In this document: positions 19,137 to 27,752 of the stretch, piece after piece
How the letters are laid out: each line of letters starts with the position of its first letter
Position numbering within the stretch: the stretch's first letter is position 1
NCBI RefSeq assembly: GCF_900111245.1
Contig: NZ_FOGO01000002.1
Span: 558,001 to 622,000 of the forward strand
Source of the DNA: Streptomyces qinglanensis
GTDB lineage: Bacteria; Actinomycetota; Actinomycetes; Streptomycetales; Streptomycetaceae
Length of the DNA stretch: 64,000 bases
Reading direction: 5' to 3'
Program-made: the position numbers and the translations under genes
Notes under the pieces: model-generated
Told to the model about the DNA's origin: nothing
Seen by the model: only the letters and a program-made list of their open reading frames with translations
Databases searched by the model: none

Positions 19137-20693
19137 ATGGGCGACCACCGCATCCTTCCGCGACCCCCGTTCCCCCGGCTCCCCACCGATCCCGGCTTCT
19201 GGCGCAGCCCGCTGCGCGGCCCGTGGCTGACGGCGCTGCTCGGTGTCGTGCTGCTGCTCGGCATCACCGTGCTGTTCGTCACCGGGCTGCTGTCGTACGC
19301 GGCGTACAACCCGGACCTGGCCGCTCCCAACGACCGGACACCGGACCGCGGGCTGCTCGGGTTCTACCTGTTCGCCTGGCCGACGGATCCGTACTGGCTC
19401 TACCGGCTCACCCAGGGACTGCACGTCACACTCGGTGTGGTGCTCGTCCCGGTGCTGCTGGCGAAGCTCTGGTCGGTCGTCCCCAAGCTGTTCACCCTGC
19501 CGCCCGCGCGGTCGGCGGCGCACGCGCTGGAGCGGATCTCGCTGCTGCTGCTCGTGGGGGGCGTCCTGTTCGAGTTCGTCACCGGGCTGCTGAACGTCCA
19601 GCTCGACTACCTGTTCCCCGGCTCGTTCTACCCGCTGCACTTCTACGGTGCCTGGGTGTTCATCTCCGCCTTCGTGGTGCACGTCGTCCTGCGGCTGCCG
19701 AAGGCCCTCCAGGCGCTGCGGAACGGGGCACCGCGCGACTTCGCCTCCGGCGGCACCGCAGACGCCAGGCGCGAGGAGCGCGCGGCACGCCGGTACGAAG
19801 CGGCCGCCGAGCGGGCCGGTACCGGGGAGACCGAGACGGGCGAGGCCGGGGAGGGTGCCGCCGCGGGGGAGTCCGCCGTGTCCGGCGGGCAGGAGGAGCG
19901 GTCCGCGGCCGGGGAGTACGACGAGGGCGGGGAGCACGACGGCGCCGAGGAGGACGACCGGCCCGGCGCGCGGGCCGCGGGCGGCGCGCCCGAGCGCGCC
20001 CACGAGGGAGCACGCGAGCCGGACCTGGAGACCGGGCTGGTCGCACCCCGTCCGGCAGCGCCCACCCTGACCCGGCGCGGCGCGCTCGGCGCGGTGGGCG
20101 GCGGCTCCGTGCTGCTGCTGGCGGTGACCGTCGGCCAGAACTTCGACGGACTGCCCCGCCGCACCGCCCTGCTGGCGCCGCACGGCGGGCCGGAACCGGG
20201 GACCGGCGCGAACGCCTTCCAGATCAACAAGACGGCTGCCGCCGTCGGCGTCACCGACGCGGAGACCGGAGCGGGCTGGCGGCTGACCCTGGAGCGTCCC
20301 GGCGGGCGCACGCAGCGCCTCTCGCGGGCCGACCTGCTGGCCATGCCGCAGCACTCCGCCGCGCTGCCGATCGCCTGCGTGGAGGGCTGGTCGACCTCCG
20401 ACCAGCACTGGAGCGGTGTGCGGCTGAGCGACCTGGCGGAGTTGGCCGGGTTCGACCCCAGAGACGGGCTGCCCGGGGTGTTCGTCGCCTCCCTGCAGCG
20501 CTCCGGCGCCTTCCGGCACGCGGCACTGCGGGACAACCAGGTGCGCGATCCGCGGTCCCTGCTGGCGCTGCGGGTGGGCGGTGAGGATCTCTCCCTCGAC
20601 CACGGCTATCCGGCGCGCGTCATCGTTCCGGCTGCGCCCGGGGTGCACAACACCAAGTGGGTGCAGCGCCTGGCGTTCGGAGCGGACCGATGA
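19137..20693 (+). CDS. membrane-anchored molybdopterin-dependent oxidoreductase
   Basis: A 518-aa fusion. The N-terminal ~210 residues carry several membrane segments resembling a cytochrome b561-like anchor. A highly charged low-complexity linker follows (~215-310, Glu/Gly/Ala/Arg). The C-terminal ~200 residues are an oxidoreductase molybdopterin-binding (sulfite-oxidase/YedY-like) domain, with the molybdenum-ligand Cys in LPIACVEGWST and the cofactor region VHNTKWVQRLAFG. ATG 19137 is preferred over 19089 because the latter adds only low-complexity residues. Coupled (ATGA) to the next membrane-protein gene. The substrate is unknown; YedY-like enzymes reduce sulfoxides. Confidence 0.85.
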   Translation: MGDHRILPRPPFPRLPTDPGFWRSPLRGPWLTALLGVVLLLGITVLFVTGLLSYAAYNPDLAAPNDRTPDRGLLGFYLFAWPTDPYWLYRLTQGLHVTLGVVLVPVLLAKLWSVVPKLFTLPPARSAAHALERISLLLLVGGVLFEFVTGLLNVQLDYLFPGSFYPLHFYGAWVFISAFVVHVVLRLPKALQALRNGAPRDFASGGTADARREERAARRYEAAAERAGTGETETGEAGEGAAAGESAVSGGQEERSAAGEYDEGGEHDGAEEDDRPGARAAGGAPERAHEGAREPDLETGLVAPRPAAPTLTRRGALGAVGGGSVLLLAVTVGQNFDGLPRRTALLAPHGGPEPGTGANAFQINKTAAAVGVTDAETGAGWRLTLERPGGRTQRLSRADLLAMPQHSAALPIACVEGWSTSDQHWSGVRLSDLAELAGFDPRDGLPGVFVASLQRSGAFRHAALRDNQVRDPRSLLALRVGGEDLSLDHGYPARVIVPAAPGVHNTKWVQRLAFGADR

Positions 20694-21316
20694 GCGGCGG
20701 CCCGGAGGAGGCCGCCGCGGGCGGCGCGGCGGACGACCGGGCGGGCGCCGGGGCGGAGTCCGCCCGGGAGCCGGGAGCTGCCCGGGAGCCAGGAGCTGCT
20801 CGGGAGCCAGGAGCTGCTCGGGAGCCGGGAGCCGCCGGGCTGCGCCGACTGCTGGGGAGCCCGTTCCAGATCGTCCTGCTGCTGGCCTCGTTCGTGCTCG
20901 CCGGATACGCGGGCGTGCGCTTCCTGGCGGACGACTGGCTCGGGGTCGCGGTGTGGTTCGTGGGCGCGGCGCTGCTGCACGACCTGGTGCTGGTGCCGCT
21001 GTACTCGCTGGCCGACCGGGTGCCCCGGCTCGCCGGGCGGTACGTCAACCACCTGCGGATCCCGGCCCTGCTCTCCCTCCTGCTGCTGGTCTGGTTCCCG
21101 CTGATCACCGGACCGGCCGACCGGTACGCGGGACTCACCGGACGGCCGGGCGGCAACAACGGCTACGCGCTGCACTGGCTGTGGCTGACCGTCGGCCTGT
21201 TCGCCGTCTCCGGACTGTGGCTGGCCGTACGGACCCTGCGCGGCCGCCGGGACCGGCGGCCGGCCCCTCAGGGGCGCCGCAGCGCGACGAACGAGCGTCC
21301 GCCGGACTCCCACTGA
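20690..21316 (+). CDS. small membrane protein coupled to the molybdopterin oxidoreductase
   Basis: A 208-aa protein with an N-terminal Ala/Glu/Gly tail that includes four AREPG-type repeats (DNA repeat about 20760-20830) and four membrane segments (~60-80, ~85-105, ~120-140, ~165-185). Its ATG overlaps the preceding stop (ATGA), suggesting it works with the oxidoreductase, perhaps as a membrane partner. No family motif was recognised. The last ~49 bases overlap, tail to tail, the end of the methyltransferase gene on the other strand. Confidence 0.75.
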   Translation: MSGGPEEAAAGGAADDRAGAGAESAREPGAAREPGAAREPGAAREPGAAGLRRLLGSPFQIVLLLASFVLAGYAGVRFLADDWLGVAVWFVGAALLHDLVLVPLYSLADRVPRLAGRYVNHLRIPALLSLLLLVWFPLITGPADRYAGLTGRPGGNNGYALHWLWLTVGLFAVSGLWLAVRTLRGRRDRRPAPQGRRSATNERPPDSH

Positions 21317-22023
21317 CCCGCGGTCGTCCACCCGGCGGGCGCCGCGTACCGCAGCAGCGCCGCGGTGCCCAGCCGGGCCCAGGGGAAGGGCCGGCCGCTG
21401 CCAGGGGGCGGATGGTGCACGCTGCGCCCGTCGTCGATGCGCACCTGGGCCCGCTCGTCCACGTCCAGGGGCGAGGTCTCGGCCAGCAGCAGGCCGTCCG
21501 GCGCCAGGAGCCGGGCGCAGCGCTCCAGGAGTGCCTCGGGGGCGCCGCCGATGCCGAGGTTGCCGTCCATCAGCAGCACGCTGCCCCACCGGCCCTCACC
21601 GGGCAGCGGTTCGAAGACCGAACGGTGCAGCGCGGTACCGCCGAGGCCGACGGTGCGGGCGACGGCCTCCGGGCTCACGTCGATGCCCAGGACCCGGTGG
21701 CCGAGCGAGGACAGGGCCGCCACCAGCCTGCCGGGCCCGCACCCCACGTCCAGCACCGCGCCCTCGCAGCGGCGCAGTACGGACATGTCGGCGGAGTCCG
21801 CGCTCGCACACCAGCGCTCCACCTCCAGAGGCAGCAGCCAGCCGTCGCTGCGCCGCAGGAAGAGCGGGCCGCGGCCGCTGCGGAGCGCGTCCGCGTACGG
21901 GTCGGCGCCCCACGGGGTGGCCGGAGTGTCCTTCTCGGGAGCCGCGGCTGCGGTGCCCGCCGGGGCCGCCGCGTCCGCGGGTGCCGCCTGGTGCGGGGGC
22001 GTGGCGCGGGTGGTGGCGGTCAT
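21268..22023 (-). CDS. class I SAM-dependent methyltransferase
   Basis: A 251-aa protein with SAM-binding motif I VLDVGCGPGRLVAAL (about residues 92-106), the acidic motif GIDVSPEAV and a later LLAETSPLDVD. The N-terminal ~35 residues are Ala/Pro-rich. The start ATG at 22023 overlaps the stop of the DUF2064 gene (ATGA), placing it third in a GT2-DUF2064-methyltransferase operon. A small-molecule or glycan O-methylation role is plausible by context. The substrate is not determinable. Confidence 0.85.
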   Translation of the reverse strand: MTATTRATPPHQAAPADAAAPAGTAAAAPEKDTPATPWGADPYADALRSGRGPLFLRRSDGWLLPLEVERWCASADSADMSVLRRCEGAVLDVGCGPGRLVAALSSLGHRVLGIDVSPEAVARTVGLGGTALHRSVFEPLPGEGRWGSVLLMDGNLGIGGAPEALLERCARLLAPDGLLLAETSPLDVDERAQVRIDDGRSVHHPPPGSGRPFPWARLGTAALLRYAAPAGWTTAGQWESGGRSFVALRRP

Positions 22024-22844
22024 GGGGCGGCCGTCCGGTGCGGCGCGGCGTCCTCCGGGGACCGGCCCGCGGGGATGCCGGGGCGGTAGGGCCGCAGCTC
22101 CGGTACCGCCGCCACTGCGGCCGCGAACCGGCTGCCCGGGGCCTCGGCGGCGACCCGGACCGCGTCCTCGGCGGTGTCCACGTCGCGCAGCGCGGGCAGT
22201 CGGCGCACCCGCAGCCCCTCCCGGGTGAGCCGGTCGAGTTGCGCCTGCCCGGTCGTGGCGGTGGACATCGGAACCCCGCGCAGCAGTGCGGGATCCGGGC
22301 GGGCCAGTCCCAGGGCCCAGAAGCCGCCGTCCAGCGCCGGCCCGAACCAGGCGTCGCACTCCTGCCAGCCGTCGGGACCGAGCGCGGGTTCCAGCAGCGC
22401 GGGTGTCACCTGCGGGGTGTCCATCCCCACGAGCAGCGCCGGACCGGTGCCCGCAGCGGCGAACGCCGCGGCCAGCCGCTCGTCCAGGCCGCCGGAGCAC
22501 TGCGGTACGACGTCGAAGCCGGGCGGCAACCACGCGCCGGGCTGTCCGGACAGCACCAGCACCCGGCGCGCGGCGGGCATGGCGCGCACGGCCTGGAGGG
22601 TGTCGTGCAGCGCGGCCGCCGCCAGCCCGGCCGCCTGCTGCGGGGTGCACGGCGGGCACAGCCGCGTCTTGGCCCGCCCGGGCAGCGGCTCCTTGGCGAT
22701 GACGAGCAGCGTGGTGGTCCCCTCCGGGACGCTGGTTCCCTCCGGTGTGGTGGCTCCCTCCGGTGCAGTGGTTCCGTCAGGGGCAGGTCCCTCCGGGGCG
22801 GTGCCCTCCGGGGTTCCCTCGGCAGGACGGGACGGCGTCGTCAT
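22020..22844 (-). CDS. DUF2064 (TIGR04282-type) transferase
   Basis: A 274-aa protein. After an N-terminal PEGT-repeat tail (~1-43), the core begins LLVIAKEPLPGRAKTRLCPPCTPQQAAGLA, the signature of DUF2064 nucleotidyl/glycosyltransferase-like proteins (rSAM/selenodomain-associated transferase 1). LLVGMDTPQVTPALLEPAL contains the metal-binding Asp of GT-A folds, and WFGPALDGGFWALGL follows. Relatives are annotated in arsenosugar-like pathways, but the true substrate is unknown. Coupled by ATGA overlaps to the GT2 gene before it and the methyltransferase after it. Confidence 0.85.
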   Translation of the reverse strand: MTTPSRPAEGTPEGTAPEGPAPDGTTAPEGATTPEGTSVPEGTTTLLVIAKEPLPGRAKTRLCPPCTPQQAAGLAAAALHDTLQAVRAMPAARRVLVLSGQPGAWLPPGFDVVPQCSGGLDERLAAAFAAAGTGPALLVGMDTPQVTPALLEPALGPDGWQECDAWFGPALDGGFWALGLARPDPALLRGVPMSTATTGQAQLDRLTREGLRVRRLPALRDVDTAEDAVRVAAEAPGSRFAAAVAAVPELRPYRPGIPAGRSPEDAAPHRTAAP

Positions 22845-23566
22845 CGGGCAGCCTCCTGTTCGGTGACGGGCGGCTCCTGGAGCACCGCCCGCATGTCGCG
22901 TACCGCGTGCCAGGTGCCCCGCCAGGTGCCGGTCACCTTGGACTTGCCGGTGCGCGGGCGGTAGGGCACGTCGCGCTCCTCGATGCGCCACCCGGCGTCC
23001 GCCGCCCGCACGACCATCTGGAGCGGGTATCCGCTGCGCCGGTCGGTGAGTCCGAGCCCCAGCAGCGCTTCGCGGCGGGCCGCGCGCAGCGGGCCCAGAT
23101 CGTGCAGCCGCACACCGGTGCGCGCGTGCAGCATCCGGGAGAGCGCGAGGTTGCCCGCGCGGGCGTGTGCGGGCCACGCGCCGCGCGTCTGCGGGCGCCT
23201 GCGGCCCAGGACGAGGTTGCTGCGGCCCTCCCGCACCGCCTCCACGAACGGCACCAGGAGGGCCGGGTCGAGCGAGGCGTCGCAGTCGCAGAAGCAGACG
23301 ATGTCCGCCTCGGCCGCCGTCAGCCCCGCGTGGCAGGCGGCGCCGAAGCCGCGCCGGGACTCGGAGACGACGGTCGCGCCCAGTCCGCGTGCCGTGGCCG
23401 CCGAGTCGTCCGTGGAGCCGTTGTCGACGACGATCGCGCGCCAGCCCGGGGGGATCCGCTCCAGCACCCAGGGCAGCGCCTCTTCCTCGTCGAGGCAGGG
23501 GAGTACGACATCGACACCGGGCACGGGCACGGCCTCCTTCGGACGAGGTTCGATCACGCTCCGCAC
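22841..23566 (-). CDS. family 2 glycosyltransferase
   Basis: A 241-aa GT-A enzyme with no membrane anchor. VDVVLPCLDEEEALPWVL starts the fold, VVDNGSTDDS is the nucleotide-binding part, and the DxD-type metal motif is DCD (residues 94-96) in CFCDCDASLDP. Acceptor-side motifs GYPLQMVVRA and VPYRPRTGKSKVTGT resemble polyprenyl-phosphate or selenodomain-associated transferase 2 types. First gene of a three-gene coupled operon; the promoter lies in the 116 bases shared with the divergent response-regulator gene. Family firm, acceptor unknown. Confidence 0.9.
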   Translation of the reverse strand: MRSVIEPRPKEAVPVPGVDVVLPCLDEEEALPWVLERIPPGWRAIVVDNGSTDDSAATARGLGATVVSESRRGFGAACHAGLTAAEADIVCFCDCDASLDPALLVPFVEAVREGRSNLVLGRRRPQTRGAWPAHARAGNLALSRMLHARTGVRLHDLGPLRAARREALLGLGLTDRRSGYPLQMVVRAADAGWRIEERDVPYRPRTGKSKVTGTWRGTWHAVRDMRAVLQEPPVTEQEAAR

Positions 23567-23682
23567 ACCCTACGGAGCCAAAAGCGACATTCCAGACTTC
23601 GCGTTCTTACGAAACACGGACATCGCCCCGGCTGCCGCCGGCCCGGCTCCCGCGCTCCGGCATCCGGTGCGACCCTGAGGCC

Positions 23683-24402
23683 ATGCAGCCACCACCCGCC
23701 GGGCGTGTCCTGGTCGTCGACGACGACCCCACCGTCGCCGAGGTCGTCACCGGATACCTCCAGCGCGCCGGATACGCCGTCGACCGCGCGGAGACCGGCC
23801 CCGACGCGCTGGAACACGCCGCGGCGCGGTGGCCGGACCTGGTCGTGCTCGACCTGATGCTGCCCGGCATGGACGGCCTGGAGGTCTGCCGCCAACTCCG
23901 CGGCCGGGGACCCGTGCCCGTCATCATGCTCACCGCACTCGGCGACGAGGGCGACCGGGTGCTGGGCCTGGAGGTCGGCGCCGACGACTACGTCACCAAG
24001 CCGTTCAGCCCCCGCGAGCTGGTGCTGCGCGTCGAGTCCGTGCTGCGCCGCAGCCGCCATGCCGAAGAGGCCCCGCGGCCCGCCGCGGTGCTGCGCGCCG
24101 GAGGGCTGGCCGTCGATCCCCTCGCCCGGCGCGCCGCCCGGGACGGCACCGAGCTCTCGCTCACCGTGCGGGAGTTCGACCTGCTGGCCCACCTGCTGCG
24201 GCACCCCGCCCGCGCGTTCTCCCGCGAGGAGCTGATGCGCGAGGTGTGGGGCTGGGCCTTCGGCGACCTCTCGACGGTCACCGTCCACGTACGCCGGCTG
24301 CGCGCCAAGATCGAGGACGATCCCGCGCAGCCCCGGCTGATCCAGACCGTGTGGGGTGTCGGCTACCGGTTCGACCCGGGCGCCGACGCGCAGGAGGACT
24401 GA
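23683..24402 (+). CDS. OmpR/PhoB-type response regulator
   Basis: A 239-aa protein. The receiver domain (residues ~8-122) has acidic pocket residues in VVDDDP, phospho-acceptor Asp57 in VVLDLMLPGMDG and the conserved Lys in GADDYVTKPF. The C-terminal winged helix (~145-230) ends with TVTVHVRRLRAKIEDDP and VWGVGYRF, which confirms the OmpR class. It precedes its histidine kinase gene by 6 bases and is divergent from the GT2 operon, which it may control (inference). Confidence 0.95.
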   Translation: MQPPPAGRVLVVDDDPTVAEVVTGYLQRAGYAVDRAETGPDALEHAAARWPDLVVLDLMLPGMDGLEVCRQLRGRGPVPVIMLTALGDEGDRVLGLEVGADDYVTKPFSPRELVLRVESVLRRSRHAEEAPRPAAVLRAGGLAVDPLARRAARDGTELSLTVREFDLLAHLLRHPARAFSREELMREVWGWAFGDLSTVTVHVRRLRAKIEDDPAQPRLIQTVWGVGYRFDPGADAQED

Positions 24403-24408
24403 ACCACC

Positions 24409-25530
24409 GTGCACGACATGCTGCTCATCGCCCTGTTCGCCTTTCTGGGAGCCGCCGCGGCCGGACTGCTGGGCGCCCTGGCGCTGCGCGCCCTGCGGCA
24501 CCGCTCGCTCGCCGTCTCGCTGACGGTCGTCTCCACCGTCGCCGTGACCGCCATGCTCTCCGGGACGCTGGCCGTCGCCTGGGCCATGTTCCTCTCCCGG
24601 CACGACCTGTTCGTCATCACCACGGTCGTCGCGATGGCGGCCGTCGTCTCGCTGGCGACCGCGCTGCTGCTGGGCCGCTGGGTGGCGTCCCGCAGCCACG
24701 CCCTCACCCGCGCGGCCCGGTCCTTCGGGGACGGCGGCAGCTTCCCGGCTCCCGGCGCGGCCGAGGCGGACGATCCGGCCGAGTTCGCGGCACTCACCCG
24801 GGAGCTGGCCGCCACCAGCGAGAAACTGGCCGCCTCCCGGGACCGCGAGCGGGCACTGGAGAGCTCCCGGCGGGAACTGGTCGCCTGGATCTCGCACGAC
24901 CTGCGCACCCCGCTGGCCGGACTGCGTGCCATGTCCGAGGCGCTGGAGGACGGCATGGTGGAGGACACCGGCCGCTGCCTGCGGCAGATCCGCACCGAGG
25001 TCGAACGGCTCAACTCCATGGTCGGCGACCTGTTCGAGCTCTCCCGGATCCATGCGGGCGCGCTCGCCCTGACCACCCACCGGGTGACCTCCGCCGAACT
25101 CGTGGAGGAGGCGCTGGCGGGCGCCGACCCGCTGGCCCGGCAGAGCGGGGTCCGGCTGGTGGGCGACGCGCTGACCGACGTGCCGGTGGAGGTGGACCCG
25201 CGCGAGATGACCAGGGTGCTGGGGAACCTGCTCGTGAACGCCATCCGGCGCACTCCGGCCGACGGCACCGTCGCGGTGCATGTGCGCAGCGTCGAGGAGC
25301 AGGTCGTCCTCTCCGTCACGGACGGCTGCGGCGGCATACCCGAGGAGGACCTGCCCCGCGTCTTCGACACCGGCTGGCGCGGCACCCACGCCCGCACGCC
25401 CCCGGGCGCGGGCCTGGGGCTGGCCATCGTCCGCGGCATCGTCGAGGCCCACCGGGGCACCGCAGCCGTCCGCAACGTGACCGGCGGCTGCTGCTTCGAA
25501 CTCACCCTGCCGACCGCCGGACCGGGCTGA
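24409..25530 (+). CDS. sensor histidine kinase
   Basis: A 373-aa membrane kinase starting at GTG 24409, with CAGGAGG 11 bases upstream inside the end of the response-regulator gene. It has membrane segments at ~5-27, ~35-60 and ~65-85, a very short sensor region and a HAMP-like linker. Phospho-acceptor His163 lies in WISHDLRTPLAG, followed by the ATPase domain with the N-box NLLVNAIRRTP, G1 DGCGGIP and G2 GAGLGLAIV. The usual His after the N-box (RHTP) is Arg here. The short extracytoplasmic part suggests sensing in the membrane. A terminator-like hairpin follows. Confidence 0.95.
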   Translation: MHDMLLIALFAFLGAAAAGLLGALALRALRHRSLAVSLTVVSTVAVTAMLSGTLAVAWAMFLSRHDLFVITTVVAMAAVVSLATALLLGRWVASRSHALTRAARSFGDGGSFPAPGAAEADDPAEFAALTRELAATSEKLAASRDRERALESSRRELVAWISHDLRTPLAGLRAMSEALEDGMVEDTGRCLRQIRTEVERLNSMVGDLFELSRIHAGALALTTHRVTSAELVEEALAGADPLARQSGVRLVGDALTDVPVEVDPREMTRVLGNLLVNAIRRTPADGTVAVHVRSVEEQVVLSVTDGCGGIPEEDLPRVFDTGWRGTHARTPPGAGLGLAIVRGIVEAHRGTAAVRNVTGGCCFELTLPTAGPG

Positions 25531-25548
25531 GCGCACACCGAGCGGTCC

Positions 25549-25575
25549 ACCACCGGGGCGACTGCACCCGGTGGT
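25549..25575. terminator. hairpin between convergent HK and epimerase genes
   Basis: ACCACCGGG (25549-25557) pairs with CCCGGTGGT (25567-25575) around a 9-base loop, and a bulged GCGG/CCGC extension lengthens the stem. It lies 18 bases past the kinase stop. The gap to 25717 otherwise contains repeated GGTGGGCGG motifs and no gene. Confidence 0.65.
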
Positions 25576-25717
25576 CCGCTTGCTCCCGGTGGGCGGCGGC
25601 CTGGTACCGGTGGGCGGGCCGGTCTCGGTGGGCGGCCCGGTGCGGGCGGGTCGGTTGCTCCCGGTGGGCCGGTCGCAGCCGGCGGCGCAGGAGCGGGCAC
25701 GGTGGCGCAACGGTCCG

Positions 25718-26803
25718 CTACGCCCGCCCCGACGGCGCCCTCATGTCGGACGCCGCGAACTCCTTCATGCCCTCCGCGAAGCCGATCTGCGCGCGCCATC
25801 CCAGCTCCCGCGCGGCCCGTTCGGAGGACGCCGTGATGTGCCGTACGTCGCCCAGCCGGAACTCGCCCGTCACCACCGGGTCGGGCCCGCCGTGGAACTC
25901 GGCCAGCGCGCTCGCCGTCTCGCCGATGGTGTGCGGGTCGCCGCTCCCGGTGTTGTACGCGGCGAAGGAGCCCGGCGCCCGGTCCGCGCCCGGCATGCGC
26001 AGCGCCTCCAGCGCGGTGACGTTGGCGGCCGCGATGTCCCGCACATGGACGAAGTCCCGGCGCTGCGCCCCGTCCTCGTAGACGGTGGGGGCCATCCCGC
26101 GGGCGAGCGCCGAGCGGAAGAACGAGGCCACCCCCGCGTACGGCGTGTCGCAGGGCATGCCGGGCCCGTAGACGTTGTGGTAGCGCAGCGAGACCGCGGC
26201 CCCGCCGACCGCGCGGGCCCAGGCCGCCGCCAGGTGCTCCTGGGCGAGCTTGGTGGTCGCGTAGGTGTTGCGCGGGTCCAGCGGCGCGTCCTCGCCGACC
26301 AGTCCGGGACGCAGCGCGGCTCCGCAGTCGGGGCACGGCGGATCGAACCGCCCGGCACGGAGGTCCGGCACGGCACGCGGCCCCGGCCGGACGACCCCGT
26401 GCTGCGGGCACGCGTAGCGGCCCTCCCCGTAGACGACCATCGAACCGGCCAGCACCAGCGCGCGCACCCCGGCCCGCTCCATCGCCGTCAGCAGCACCGC
26501 CGTGCCGAGGTCGTTGCAACTGACGTACTCCGGGGCGTCGGAGAAGTCCTTGCCCAGCCCGACCATCGCCGCCTGGTGGCACACCGCGTCCACACCGTGC
26601 AGCGCCTCGGCGACGGCGTCCTGGTCGCGCACGTCGCCGCGCAGCCACCGCACCCCCGGCGCGGCGGCCGGGGACGCGGCGCCCTCTCCGTGCGCCGACG
26701 GGAGCAGGGCGTCCAGGACGACCGCCTCGTGGCCCGCGTCGGTCAGGGCCTCCACGACGTGGGAACCGATGAATCCGGCACCGCCGGTGACAAGAACGCG
26801 CAT
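25718..26803 (-). CDS. NAD-dependent sugar-nucleotide epimerase/dehydratase with zinc-ribbon-like insert
   Basis: A 361-aa extended SDR. Motifs: TGGAGFIGSH (residues 6-15), Ser121 in LAGSMVVYGEG, and catalytic Tyr181/Lys185 in YATTK. Between residues 132 and 160 it carries Cys132, His135, Cys157 and Cys160 (CPQH...CPDC), a probable zinc-binding insert seen in some dTDP-rhamnose/UDP-sugar 4-epimerase-like enzymes. ATG 26803 gives the standard N-terminus MRVLVTGGAG. It converges on the two-component system and probably supplies an activated sugar to the GT2 or GT-C enzymes nearby. The exact sugar is unknown. Confidence 0.88.
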   Translation of the reverse strand: MRVLVTGGAGFIGSHVVEALTDAGHEAVVLDALLPSAHGEGAASPAAAPGVRWLRGDVRDQDAVAEALHGVDAVCHQAAMVGLGKDFSDAPEYVSCNDLGTAVLLTAMERAGVRALVLAGSMVVYGEGRYACPQHGVVRPGPRAVPDLRAGRFDPPCPDCGAALRPGLVGEDAPLDPRNTYATTKLAQEHLAAAWARAVGGAAVSLRYHNVYGPGMPCDTPYAGVASFFRSALARGMAPTVYEDGAQRRDFVHVRDIAAANVTALEALRMPGADRAPGSFAAYNTGSGDPHTIGETASALAEFHGGPDPVVTGEFRLGDVRHITASSERAARELGWRAQIGFAEGMKEFAASDMRAPSGRA

Positions 26804-27059
26804 ACAGCCACGCTAGAGGCGCGCGGGCGTCGCGCAACGGTACGCGGCACCGTGTCATCGCTCCGTAAGAACCCGATCCCCGCCGGCACCGCCATGAGCG
26901 CCTGGTCCGTGCGGATTGTCCTACCGTGCGCTCACCGCGGGGCCGTGCAGGCCCCGTCGGACTCCGGGGGCGTGGACGGCACGCCGGACGCGGGAACTTC
27001 GCGTCCGGCACTGCGGGTGCGGCGCGTCGCCTTCGGCTCGGGGACGGGCGCCCTCCGGC

Positions 27060-27713
27060 TCAGCGGACGGTCCGGAACGCACCCGCGCGGGCCGCCTCGT
27101 ACGCCGCCAGCGCGGCCCGGTCGGCGGCCGCCCGGTCCAGGGGGGCGCCGGTGGTCAGCAGTTGGTAGTACAGCGGTGCGGAGACGGCGCGGATGACCTC
27201 CTCGGGGTCCGTGTCGGACGGTACCTCCCCCCGCTCGGCCGCCTGCCGCACGCAGGGTGCCCACTCCGCGATCCGCGACGCGTAGAACCGGTGCAGGGCC
27301 TCGGCTGCGGGCGCGTCGCACGTCGCCGCGGCGATGACTGCCTTGAACAGCGCGCCCTGCCGGGGATCCGTCAGGGTGCGGCGCACCAGTGCGGCGTTGG
27401 CCGCCAGGTCGTCGAGGAGCGCGCCCGTCTCGGTGCGGGGTTCGGACTGCTCGGCCATGTCGTCGAGCAGATCCGCCAGCAGCGCGGTGATCGTCCCCCA
27501 GCGCCGGTAGACCGTCGTCTTGCCCACTTCCGCGCGGCGGGCCACCTCGGCGAGGTCGAGGTGGGCGAAACCGTGCTCCGCGAGGGCGTCCCCGGCGGCG
27601 CGCAGCACCGCCTCGCGCACCCGCGCCGTGCGTCCCCCGGGCCGTACGGTGCCGGGTGAGGCGGCGGCTCCCGGGCCGGTCGTCCTCCGCCGGGCCCCCG
27701 GTTCAGGTGTCAC
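27060..27713 (-). CDS. TetR/AcrR-family transcriptional regulator
   Basis: A 217-aa regulator. The N-terminal HTH (about residues 30-77) reads VLRAAGDALAEHGFAHLDLAEVARRAEVGKTTVYRRWG in its key parts, a canonical TetR DNA-binding domain. The ligand-binding region resembles the TetR_C_16/AcrR type. The first ~28 residues are low complexity, so an internal start is possible. It lies 39 bases downstream of the NmrA-like oxidoreductase gene on the same strand and may be co-transcribed with it. The 256-base gap to the epimerase gene shows no further gene. Confidence 0.9.
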   Translation of the reverse strand: MTPEPGARRRTTGPGAAASPGTVRPGGRTARVREAVLRAAGDALAEHGFAHLDLAEVARRAEVGKTTVYRRWGTITALLADLLDDMAEQSEPRTETGALLDDLAANAALVRRTLTDPRQGALFKAVIAAATCDAPAAEALHRFYASRIAEWAPCVRQAAERGEVPSDTDPEEVIRAVSAPLYYQLLTTGAPLDRAAADRAALAAYEAARAGAFRTVR

Positions 27714-27752
27714 AACGGGTCTCCAGTTCCCTTACGGCTCGCACGGGCCACT

